Under the pieces are notes generated by a model. The model did no database searches and had not been told where the DNA came from. It saw only the letters and a list, made by a program, of their open reading frames with translations. From NCBI GenBank assembly GCA_001662425.1, contig BDDC01000593.1, positions 1 through 52,648 on the forward strand: a stretch of DNA of 52,648 nucleotides. Reading direction: 5' to 3'. Shown here piece after piece: positions 35,101 through 45,600 of this stretch. Both the position numbers and the translations under genes were made by a program. Source of the DNA: Chlamydomonas sphaeroides (Eukaryota > Chlorophyta > Chlorophyceae > Chlamydomonadales > Chlamydomonadaceae). Within the stretch, counting starts at the first letter, position 1. Each line of letters opens with the position of its first letter.

Positions 35101-38100
35101 ATGCGGTGGGCGCGCCGGGAAGCAAGCCCGCGCCGTCAGCATGGTTACACAAAAGGAAAGCGCACGCCAGCTTTGGCGACCCCATGGGCAGGCAAGGCGC
35201 TGCTGCTGGCACCCTGGCGCTGGCGCCATGGCGATACTGCTGGCACCATTGCGCACCTCGAGCTTGGCCTCCTGCTCGCTAGCTTTGCGCAGCGCCTCGT
35301 CCGCAGCGCCACCGGCGCGGTCCATGCCGTCCTGCAGAGACGCATGCCGGCATCCATGCTGATCCAAGCACTACAGTGAGAAGGCCCGTACTGCTACAGT
35401 AGCCCGTTCCCCCTTCACGGTGCAGCAGCCCGTAGCTTTGGCATGCACGCCCACCACCGACACCCATGCGAGCGCAGCCTCCTGTTGTCGTTAGGTTGGC
35501 ATGCGTGTGCAGAAGCCCGCTGCTTCACCTGCAGCTCAACGAAGCTGGACAAGATCTCCTCCCGGAACGCCAGCAGCTCCTGTGTCTGTGCGTCCAGCAC
35601 CTGCAGGCACGCAGGGTGCGAGGGCCATGCGCATGTGAGTCTTTGATGACTGCCCGCACACATGCCGTTGCAAGCCGCTGCGTTGCTAGACTACGAGTAC
35701 ACGGCCGAGAAGACCAGCTGGCTCATAGCGCCCGGCTGGAGCACTGGACACCAGATGGACAGTGAGACCAACCGCAATCGGCGGATGGGTCGTCAGCGGG
35801 CTGCCCTGCATGGTGCACTTCACACCTAGCCGCCGCACCTGGACCTTGCTGCCCAGCTCCTTGCGCACGTCAGCCACGCTGCTGCGCAGGTCCGCCAGCT
35901 TGGCCTGCACGTCAGCCGACAGCTCTTCAAACTCGGCCTGGTTCACGCCACCCACAGCTGCCACCGCAGCCGCCGGCACCGGGCCGGGAGGCGGGGCGCC
36001 GACCCTGGACACCGCCGCCACCGGCGACGGCTCCTCGAAGTCGTCGTCCAGGGGCACCCGCCGGATCGAGTCGGCACCGAAGCCACCGCGCGGCAGCGCG
36101 CGCGTTGCTGCGGCGCCCGCTGCCGCGGTCACAGCGGCCTCAGCACCGGCCGCTGCGCGCGCGGCCTCGGCGGCCGCCTCGCTCGCGGCCGCGGCTTTGG
36201 CCGCGGCAGCGCGGACCTGGCCCTCCTGCTCGTGCTGCTGCGCCTCAATCTCCTCCAGCCGGGCATCCTGGCTGCTGAGGCGCTCTAAGACACCCTGCAG
36301 CGCTTCGGACGTGCCCAGGAGCTCGCGCTCCAGGCGGGACAGCGCCTCTAGCTGCACACGCGTGTCCTCCAAGGACGCGGACACCAGCCCAACGGCGCCA
36401 TCCGACAACGCGACCTGCTGCTTGAGCGCCGCGACGTCGGCGGTGGTCGTCTCGCGCATAGTTTCCATCTCCTGGTGAACGCGGTCCAGCTGGTGCTGTG
36501 GGCATGGGTGAATGGAAGAGGATGGTTCGAGCACAGGTGTATCCGATTTGTTTGGGCCAGCGACAGGGGGCGGACAACGCACTGACAAAGGCTACATGCC
36601 AGCTGCTGGTATGCAGGTAGGTGGTAGGTAGGAGAGCGGCGTGGCGGGCCAGAGATGCGCCGGCCGCTGCTGCACCTGGTGCCTCTGCAGGCGCGCGAAG
36701 ATGCTGCTCGTGTCCTCCATCGCGCTGCCCAGTTCCTTGACCTGCGGTGGAGGGCATGGGCCGGCAATTGGTGTGAGGCTTCCACCTTGGGATGTGCAAA
36801 TGTCAAGCCACACAACGCGGCGGCCGCGGCGGACGCTCACACCGGCGCTGCCGCGAGCGCCAGGCTGCATGTGCAAACCTGCGGATGCCAAGCGCTGACC
36901 TGCAGCTCGAGCACCATCAGGCGCTCAGTGGCAGCCCCCACGCCGCGATCTGCGCTTGGCTCGCCCGTGCCGCTCACGCCGCGCGAGGCCGGGCCGCCAC
37001 TAGTCGAATGGGGCACCGACGCCAGCGCGGCGCTGTGAGACAGGGTGGCCACGTCGGCGGCGAGCGAGTCCAGCCGCGCCGAGAGCGAGCGCAGCTCCGT
37101 GTTGACTTTGCCCCCCTCGGGGGACCCCTGTGGCGTCGGCCAACGCGTGAACATAAGTCAACGGTGTGGTTCACGGTATTAGCCAGGAACCTGGCTGACG
37201 ACAAGTGGCCGCGTGGCGATGCCTAAGCAGGCCGGCGGAAGGCATGCTGCGCTTCGCAGCTGCGTAAGAGCCGTGGCTGGCGACCGCGCACCTGTCCCTG
37301 GCCCTTGCGCAGGTCCGATACGTGCGCTGCCAGCTTCTCCAGCGTGGGCCCCACCACGTCGTGGAAGTCGCGCCGCAGCTCCAGCACGAAGTCCTCCGCC
37401 ACGGCCAGCCGCGCCTCCTGCGGGTGCAAAGCGCCGGGTTGCAACAGCCAGGCATGCAACGCGTCAGTCGCGGGCAGCTTTGAGGGCTCGCAAACGACGG
37501 CCGCCAGCCGCGCAAACCCACGGCAGGATGACTTCCAGCCGTATGCCCCTAGCTCATCGCCAGCACGCCTGTGTCCGCGGCCGCGGCCGCACCTGAGCCA
37601 TGGCCTCGATGCTGCTCTCGGCGCGGACCACCTGCTCGAGCCGCTCCATGCGCGCGTTGAGCTGCTGCGTTGACCTGCTGGTGCGCCCCGCCACCGCGCC
37701 AATGGCGCTGGTTGCGACCAAGGCCTCCTCAAGGGTGCGGACGCGCTGGTTCAGGTCCTGCAAGTTAGGGGCCCGCAGGCAGGGGTCGCAGGTTCAGCAG
37801 TGGCACGGCAAGGCCCGCAGCACACGCTCAGGCGGGGGTTGGGCAGCATGCGGACTCCTGAGTGTCTGAAGCCGAGGGGGCGCAGCACTAGTATGGGGAG
37901 GTATGCAATGGGAGTAACGATGTAGTTGCAAGTCTCCGAGCGTAAGCCCGGGCCCAAATCTGTTATATGGGAAGAGCGTACCTCGAGAGATACACCATCG
38001 CCTCCGTCGCCGCTGGCGTCGTGGTTGCGCCTGAAATCCGACCCCTGGCGCCCGACGTTGCCGCGATTGGAGGTGGCGGGCGAAGCTACCAGTGCCTCGC

Positions 38101-41100
38101 CAAACCACCCGGCCAGGGCAGGCGGGATGCCGTCGAGCGATCTGCGGGTAGATGCTCAAACGTTCGCAACGCATCGTGTAGCACATCACCCAGGGCCCCG
38201 AGCAGCATGCCTCCCGTCACGCCCAAGCGCTTGCACATACGAAATGCTAGGGCAGGCCCTCGTGCAGGTAGTGCCTGCGAGCGCGCACCTGGCGGGCTCG
38301 ATTGACGGCTGCTGCTGCACCGCCTGCACCTGCGTCTGCCCGCGGCGGCGGTCGCCGCCGCGCTCGCGCTCCTGCACGTTGCTGGACGGCTCGGCTGCGG
38401 CCAGCCGCGCCATCTGCTGCTCCAGAGCCGCCACACGCCGCAGCGCCTCGTCTGCGTTAGCGTCGGACCGCGCAAGCGGCGGCGAGGCGAGGGCGGGTGA
38501 CGGCGCGAAGCGGGACGGGCTGTAGCCTGCGTGCGCTGTGGCGGCCTGCGGGCACGGCAAAGCGGCAAGGCACAACTCCGTCAGCGCAGCCGCATGGCAG
38601 CGGGTACCAACGCCTCGCTCCTCGTGGCAGCGCACACCAGCGGCCCTACGCCCTTTCCCTGCGTACGCCGCACCTGCAGCGTGGCCACACGCGCCTCCAG
38701 GTCGGCCATGTGCGCCAGCCGCGGCTCCACATCCCCCAGCCTCGCCACCTTGGCCTCCAGCTCGCCCAGCCGCGCTAGCTTGGCCTCCGCCTCGCTGAGC
38801 CTCGACAGGCGCGTCTCCATGTCGTTCATCCTCGCTAGGCGCGCCTCGACCTCGCCCAGCCTCGCCAGGCGTGCCTCCACGTCGGTCATCCTCGACAGGC
38901 GTGTCTCCACGTCGCCCAGCCTCGCCAGGCGCGCGTCCGTATCGCCCATGCGCGCGAGCTTCGCCTCCACATCCGCCAGCCGCGCGAGCTTGGCGTCCAC
39001 GTCGCCAAGCCGCGCCAGGCGTGCCTCCACCTCGCCTAGTCGCGCCAGTTTAACCTCGACGTCACCCAGCCGCGCCAGTCGCGCTTCGAGCCGAGCCTCG
39101 ACGTCGGCCATGCGGCCCAGCCGGCCCTCCATGTCGCTCAGCCGCGACAGGCGCGCCTCAACCTCCGACAGCCGCGCCATCTTGGCGTCCGCGTCGCCCA
39201 TGCGCGCCATGCGGACCTCCAGGTCGCTCAGCCGGGCGACGCGCGCCTCCAGGTCCGGCAGGCGGGCCACGCGCGCCTCAACGTCGCCGACGCGAGCCAC
39301 GCGACCCTCCATGTCGCCCAGCCGCGACATCTTGTGCTCCAGCTCCCCCAGCCGCGCCATCTGCGCGCCGACGTCGCCCACACGCGCGAGGCGCAGGTCG
39401 AGCTCGTTTGAGCGCGCGGCCGCGGCCTCCAGCTTGGCGGACACCTCACTATGGCGGCTGGTGGTGATGGCGCGGTCCGCGTCGCTGTCCTGCGTCAGCT
39501 GGGATCGGGGGATCGGGCGCAGTAGGAAAGGATGGCGCAAGGGTCACACAGGACAGCGCCACGTGAGGGCGGGCTGCATGTCTGCACCGACCAGAGCCGC
39601 CGCTTACCTTCTGCATGGCGGTCGTCAGCTGCCGCATGAGCCGATGCTGCTCCTCGATGTTGGCCGCGGAGCGGTCCTGGGTGGCCTCCAGCTGCACCAG
39701 CCGCGACGCCAGCCGCGCCACCTCCCCCTGCAGCTCCGCTGTACCTGTGCAACGGAAACCAAGCGTCATGTTGGCCAAGGGTCAACATCAGGCCCCAACC
39801 CACATTGCCCCGACCGTGCTCAATGAAAATGGTTGCCGTCAACACACTCACCAGAGCGCTGGGCAAGCAGGGAGTCCACCTGAGATGAAACCTGGCACAT
39901 CTTCTCCCAGTGGTGCCGGGACGAGTCCTGCACACATAGCCGGCGCAGCACGAGCGCTCAGGCATTGCGTTCATGTGGGTCGATGTCCGGCACGGGCCCA
40001 GCAGCTCAGGAGCGCTGCACTGTGCTGCCCGCTGTGCTGATAGCCGTCCGCCCTCATTGGAATGCCCACCGCGCTATACCTGCAAGGTCGACATGTGCTT
40101 TTCCGCCTCCTCGGTGGCTTTCGTGACCTGCTTCTGCAGCGCCGCCATCTCGCCGCGAACTTCGGTGCAGGTCTTTTCTGCGGCGTCCGACTTGTTCAGT
40201 GCGAGCACAAGCAGCGGCGACGGCGAGGAGGGCTGGGCGACGGCACCCGACGAGCTGCTTGAGGCTGCTGCCACGCCAGCGCCGTTGGCCTGGCTGACCA
40301 TTATTGGGCCGCTGCCGGGCATGCTGCCGGTTGCGGCGGACGCGGCACCGCCATCCGGCATGTGGCCGTTGGCGATGGGGCCGTTGTACGAGGCCGAGGG
40401 CGAGGGCCCGTTGCTGCGAACGACCATCTGCTGCTGTGCCGCCTGTTGCAGCTGCTGGTGAATCTGCTGCTGTTGCGCCTGCTGTTGCTGCAGTGCAGCG
40501 GCCGCCTGAGCAGCCTGCACTGCTTGCTGCAGCTGGGAGCGCAAGCTCTGCTCCTCCATGGAGCGCTCCAGGGAGCGCTCGATCTTGTGCCCCAGCTCCA
40601 ACAACCGCTGGTCAATGGTCTGCACGAGCTGCTCGTTCTGGTTTGTCGCGGCACCGGTGGCTGTCGCGGAGGACGTGGGCGTCACCGTCAGGAGGGAGTG
40701 GGCAGCGCCTGACATTGCGTCCGAGCCTGAGGAGGGTCAGTACCGGCATGTGGGTTAAGCGCAAGCAGGAGGGCCTGGCAAACACCCTTAGCAGGTAGGG
40801 CTTACCCCCCGGCGACGCAAAGAGGGGGCCGAAAGGCTGGCCAATGGGGTACGCCAGAGGAGGCGCCGCTGCTGCCAAGCGAAGGTGCACAGGCGGCGGC
40901 GTGTCTGACGGCCGCTGCTCCCGGTGCCGCGGCTGCGCGGACGAGGAGCGGCCAGGCGGCGCCTTCGGCGCGGGCGACAGGTCACCTGCCACTGCTGCGC
41001 TGGCATTGGTAGAGAGCCGCTTCGCGGCGGCGACCTCGACGCGCAGGTCCGCAAGGGAGCCCTGGTGGCGGGTGGGGGTCAAGTTTGGGTTGAGAACCCG

Positions 41101-41451
41101 ACCCTCTTGTAAGGACACGAAAACAGCACGCCCTACCTGCACAGCCGCCAGAAGTGAGCTGAGCTCCGCACGCGCCGTCGCAACAGCTTCAGGTTGTCGC
41201 GGAGGTGCCTGCAAGCCCGCATGCCCGGCGTCAGCTGTCACAGGTTCTGCCGACCTTCCAGGTTGTTGTTGCGAGCCGGATTCTCCTCCTACCCTTATTG
41301 CTGGCGCAGCGAGAATTGAAGGCGCCTGCACATTTTGCGCGGCAGCATGGTGCGGGGCGCCTTCCTTGCGCAGCTTGTTGAGCGCTAAGTCCGTGGTCTG
41401 CACGTAGCTGGCCAGCTGGCCCTGCCAGTCGCCGTTCCCAGAGTTAGACAT
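23180..41451 (-). CDS. Giant coiled-coil / low-complexity protein with two C-terminal PLAT domains (about 4,569 residues)
   Basis: Twenty-nine minus-strand exons join with every phase matching, 13,710 nt: 41137-41451, 40806-41061, 40080-40726, 39852-39927, 39608-39744, 38674-39498, 38289-38545, 37982-38030, 37593-37757, 37292-37417, 36900-37127, 36676-36741, 35839-36495, 35529-35600, 35257-35331, 34499-35095, 34227-34328, 31284-34079, 27380-31156, 27191-27283, 26748-26904, 26511-25651, 24954-25501, 24720-24808, 24350-24593, 24047-24187, 23803-23885, 23505-23654, 23180-23300. Layout: Gln/Ser-rich start with no targeting peptide; coiled coil about 400-1650 with a 10-residue repeat (about 513-752) and a 14-residue Ala-rich repeat (about 1343-1468); acidic/Ser/Pro-rich low complexity to about 3735; PLAT 1 about 3737-3870 (TGDRSGCGCTGRSVVRLTLY, FIWHEGEGFSSSWFVESV); low complexity; PLAT 2 about 4385-4505 (YKIKVFTADKLNAGLGGTT, IWHEGRTLGPGNWGFEEVV). 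PLAT domains bind membranes or lipids. I infer a cytosolic scaffold or membrane tether. Two adjacent genes instead of one is possible but no internal promoter gap is evident. Confidence 0.82.
27975..28275 (-). repeat. Cluster of eight Ser-Pro-Arg motifs (SPRG-type) in the giant protein
   Basis: Within exon 19 the minus-strand frame has eight S-P-R motifs in about 100 residues, six of them SPRG, spaced irregularly by Ala/Pro/Leu-rich linkers. They look like candidate proline-directed phosphorylation or short binding sites. The DNA repeats only partly, so this is a peptide-level pattern. Confidence 0.75.
32586..32640 (-). repeat. Poly-serine tract in the giant protein
   Basis: About 16 consecutive serines, encoded by mixed TCN/AGC codons, precede DDEKAG in exon 18. 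It lies in the most acidic part of the protein. On the + strand the same DNA would read as an Asp/Glu run, which is a shadow. Confidence 0.8.
34643..35020 (-). repeat. 42-bp tandem repeat coding a 14-residue Ala-rich unit
   Basis: Nine units of the form AKxAADTAAETAAE fill most of exon 16 of the giant gene. The 42-bp copies around 34910-35000 are almost identical; the outer ones have diverged. Fourteen residues equal two heptads, consistent with a long Ala-rich coiled coil. Confidence 0.85.
38674..39393 (-). repeat. 30-bp tandem repeat coding a 10-residue unit RLARLGDVEA
   Basis: Twenty-three full units plus a partial last one, with consensus [RK][LMV][AS]R[LM]x[DE][VLM]EA, fill exon 6 of the giant gene. 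One four-residue insertion (RLEA) breaks the register after unit 10. The repeat ends at the exon boundary. The unit is decapeptide, not a heptad or hendecad. Confidence 0.9.
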
Positions 41452-42656
41452 GGTTGCCCTGGTCAACACTTTGCGTAGAGACTAGAAGGTAGCTCCATAG
41501 CCGCCCTAAGTTATATGTTGACTATATGAGCATGGCGTATTGGTCCGGTGGTCGACTTAACGCGACTGACCTCAGACGCGCACACGTTCGCCCCATGTTC
41601 GCCGCGGTTAGGTCTGCCGCTCTGCCCCCTGCCGCCCCTCGAGCGCCTGCCCTACGTGCCACGAAGCTCCTGCTACTGTTACATACCAGATTACAGGCAG
41701 CCCCTCATTCCCTCAACTGCCATAGCTTCAGCCCTGCTGCCTGGACGCTCGTGCTCAAAGCGTGGCTCAATGGTCCGCCCGTGTCCGCCCCTCGCGGCCC
41801 CCGAGGTTCTGTCATGCTCGTGATCTCGTAGCGGAACGAGGTCAGGGGCGTTGCACTTGCCGCTTGGCCAACCACGGCACCTCGGGGACGTGCAGGAAGT
41901 TGGCGTGGATGTCTTGTGCCCCAGGCCGTCCCGTGGACCGTCCCATACACCCTTCTCAACTCCTTATGAAACCTGTCCCAGCTGCATGGCTAGCCCACCA
42001 AATCTCCGTGCCCTCACCCCACGGGCCGGACTTTGCCGCCCAAACTGCCTCAACGGCAGGACCTTATATCTTACACGCACGCCGCTGCTGCTGCCGCTTC
42101 AGCTGTGTCGCGGCCGCTTGCGGCGGCCGCTACCACCCCCTCCGCCTCCGCCGCCCGGCCATCGCCGCCCGGCCCATTGCCGCCCGGCCCATCGCCGCCC
42201 GGCCCATCGCCGCCGCCAGGGCGGAAGCAGGCCCTTACACAGTATAAGGGCGGACGCAGGCCAGGCGCTCAGCCCCGAGCAGCTAGGTATGTACGTTGCA
42301 GTCCTTCGTACACTCCAGTGCTGGCCGGGTAGTGGAACGCCGGCCAGTCAATGGCGCCACCCGAGCAGAGGCCGTGCTGCAGCTGCGGTGCGCCGGCATT
42401 AGGAGGAATCCCCTTGGTCGGCATCCGCGCGGTTGCCGTCGCTGCAGCCGGCTGGAACTGCCGGCCGCCTGTTCCCCCCGGTCGTACCGCCACACCGTCG
42501 TCATGTCAGGCGCGTCGAACAGGCCGCCTGGTGCTCCATTACCCCGAACCTTCATGCCGTAAGGCGTGTCGTGCCGTACCATCGTTGTGTTTTGCCGCCC
42601 TTGCGTGTGGCCTTCGCGCTCTCGCCATTGCCGCGCATAGTCCCATAACCGTGAAC
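41452..42656. other. Divergent upstream region of the giant gene (left) and AGT (right)
   Basis: Both genes start outward from this 1.2 kb stretch, so it should hold both promoters. It contains the 15-bp tandem repeat at 42151-42209. From about 42563 it is duplicated at 15325. An in-frame ATG at 42351 would extend AGT by 102 residues, but I regard that as 5' UTR. Confidence 0.5.
42151..42209 (+). repeat. 15-bp tandem repeat in the divergent promoter region
   Basis: Four copies of CCGCCCGGCCCATCG (the first lacks one base, the second has one change) lie about 450-500 bp upstream of the AGT start codon. Confidence 0.85.
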
Positions 42657-45600
42657 ATGAGGAACGCTCAGAAGCTCGTTGCGCCGCTGCTTGAGGCCGT
42701 GGGCGCCAGGGGCTATGTCGCCCCGGCCCGCTGGGCTGCTCGCGCGGCCGAGGAGGTGACTGCTATCGACAACACGCACCGGGCGCCATCTGGCGTCATG
42801 GACGTGCCGTCGCGCCTGCTCATGGGGCCTGGGCCAGCGAATGCTCACCCTCGGTGAGAGCGACGGCCTTGCTGAAGGGCCTGTGAGCTCGACATTAAGT
42901 TCTTTAGCTTGTTAACGCTGCAATTTGGTTGATCCTGGTGCTGTGCGCTCTGCTGACTATGCCCTCAGCATCCTGGCTGCGCAAGCGCTCCCGCTCCTGG
43001 GTCACATGCACCCTCCTTTCCTGAAGGCAAGCGAATGCAGTTGTCGCGCTTGCAACGGAATTGATTGCAGTGGCGTAGTTGTAGGAATGCTGTCGCTGCA
43101 AGCGCGGCGCCGAGCCGGACGCCTGCTGCAGCGTCAGCTCGATTGTCGTGCTGGGGCTAGAACAACCGCCATGGGTATCTTCGGCCCGTGCAGGCTGAGC
43201 TCGCACCCCGGCACGCTCCCTGTGGCCCCTCCACCAACACACCAGCACGCGCACGCTGCTCTCCCCAGCATCTGCTCCGCTCTGCGACATACCCATTTGC
43301 ATCCATCGCCCACATCCGCCACACGACGTGCCCCAGTGCTTCTCATCAACGTCGGGAACGTTGGGAGTTTGTGCACCTGGCCCGGCTCCATCTTCCCTCC
43401 CCACAGCAAAACGCCTTTGCCGTTTCGGGACTTCCTGACCATTGCACCCATCACGCCGCTCGCTCCCACTTCATCATGCGCACCCCAGATCATGGATGAG
43501 ATGTCGGAGGGCCTGCGCTACACCTTCCAGACCAAGTCCAAGTACACGCTCATGGTCAGCGGCACGGGGCATGCCGGCATGGAGGCTGCCATCGCCAACC
43601 TGGTGGAGCCCGGCGACAAGGTACGGCACGCTGACGTCATTGTACGGTCACACCCACCCAACCGCGACTCCAGTCCAAAGCGCCAACAGCAAGCGCGGCC
43701 CGCCAGGCTGCGCGCAAGCGGCTGCCGGCGGCCCTGCCCGTGTGTCTCAGCCGGCCTCGATGCGGTTGGGCGCCGAATGGGTGCCGAGTGGGTGCCGAGT
43801 GGGTGCCGAGTGGGTGCCGAGTGGGTGCCGAGTGGGTGCCGACTCGCGTCCGCCCCTGGCCCCTCCATTCCCAGGTGGTCGTCGGCAACGCCGGCATCTG
43901 GGGCGAGCGCGTCGCCATCCTATCGCGCCGCTACCAGGGTGCGCGCCCCGCCCGCTGTGGCCAACGGCGTCGGCCCGGCCGTCTCCCGCTGCAGCCAAGC
44001 GCAACCCAGCTGGGCTGATGGGGCCTCGTGCCTCAACCCGTCAGGCCGCTGGACTTGTGAGTCCTTTGGGACCATGCAAACCCGCGTTCACGTCGCCCCG
44101 GCGCCTGCCGCCGTGCCTGCCCTTGTCCTGCCGCCCTCCTGCAGCCGACGTGATTGAGATGAAGACGCCCGCCGGCACCACCTTCTCCTACGACACGCTG
44201 AAGCAGGCGAGGCGCACCTGGCGGGGGGGGCCAGGGTTGGTCAGCCAGGAGCGGCCGCGAGCCGAGTGTCGATGCAGCTGCGCGGGGGCACTGGCGGGGT
44301 TTGCCGGCTGCGAGATATGCCAGCGGGTGGTCTCCAGGCCGCAACCGTCGACGTCGAGGGACTCTTTTGCCGAAAACCGGTCCCAGCCCATGACCCTTGC
44401 TCTGCGGCGCCTGCCTGCCTGCCTGCCTGCCCCCGCAGGCGCTGCTGCAGCACAAGCCCAAGGTGCTGTTCCTGTGCCAGGGCGAGAGCAGCACCGGCAC
44501 GCACCAGGTGCGGCGGCAGGCGCGGAGCCCCCCGTGGAGGGCCGGGCTGGCTGCAGGGGAGGCAGCAGGCGGGGGCGACCCGGGCTGGCTGCAGGGGAGG
44601 CGGCAGGCGGGGGGGGACAGTGCAGGCGGAGGCAAGGAGGCTAATCGGAATGGACGCCTGCAGCCCCCTGCTGGCCTGCACGCACCGCCGGCCGGCTGCT
44701 TACTCTCCTCGCAACCCCTCACCGGCCTGCGCTAGCTGCGCAAGGAGCGGAGCCGGGCACTGGGCTGCCGCCGTGCCCTCGCCCGTCATCCCCCCATGCC
44801 CCTCGGCCCCGCAGTCGCTGGCCGGCCTGGGCGAGCTGTGCAAGCAGACCGGCACGCTGCTGCTGGTGGACACGGTGTGCTCTCTGGGCGGCGTGCCGCT
44901 GTTTGCGGACGCCTGGGGCGTGGACTGCATCTACAGCGGCTCCCAAAAGTGCCTTTCGGGCCCGCCTGGTGAGGCCGCGAGGAGGGCCGGCGCGGCCGAA
45001 GCTGTGGCTGCGGCTGCGGCTGCGCTCCGCGTGGAAGCGGTCGCCGCGCGCGCTGCTGACTGGGGCCGGGGTACCGGCGGCTGGCGATGGGTTTCCCGGG
45101 GCTGGGTCGCGGTGCTGGGTCGGCCCCCAGCAACGGCCTCCCCAGGGGCCGTCCCCTGCCGCAGCCGCTGGCGCGCGCTGCCCGCCGCGCCAGCCCGCTA
45201 CGCCGTTCGACCTGCCACGCGCTCGCCGCGTCCTCCCCCGGCACCCCCTCGAGCACCGCGCCGACCACGCCCCGCTCCGCAGCCTCTTCCCTTTCGCCTT
45301 TCCCCTCGGCTCCTCACGGTCCGCCCCCTCAGCAGCCCTGCACGGGCCCCCTTCCCCTCTCGCCGCGTCTTCGCTCTCCGCCCCGCCGACCTCCCCCGTT
45401 CGCCTTCCCACCCTGGCAGGCGCCGCGCCCTACTTCATGAGCGAGCGCGCCATGGCCAAGCTGCAGTCGCGCAAGACGCCGCCCGCCACCTACAACCTGG
45501 ACATGAACCTCATCGGCGACTACTGGGGCTGGTTCGGCAAGCGCTCGTACCACCACACCGGTGCGCGGAGGCATGCGCGGAGGGCGAGGGGAGGGCGAGG

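Noticed and set aside
38531..39826. + strand open frame of 431 codons with Ser/Arg/Thr repeats
   Set aside because: It is the reverse-complement reading of the 30-bp decapeptide array. The minus-strand frame gives a regular amphipathic pattern bounded by splice sites that fit the gene.
42351..42656. Longer AGT start at ATG 42351
   Set aside because: The added 102 residues are Pro/Cys-rich and unlike a targeting peptide, while ATG 42657 begins a typical presequence. Similarity to the duplicated copy covers only the last 90 or so bases and extends through the presequence.
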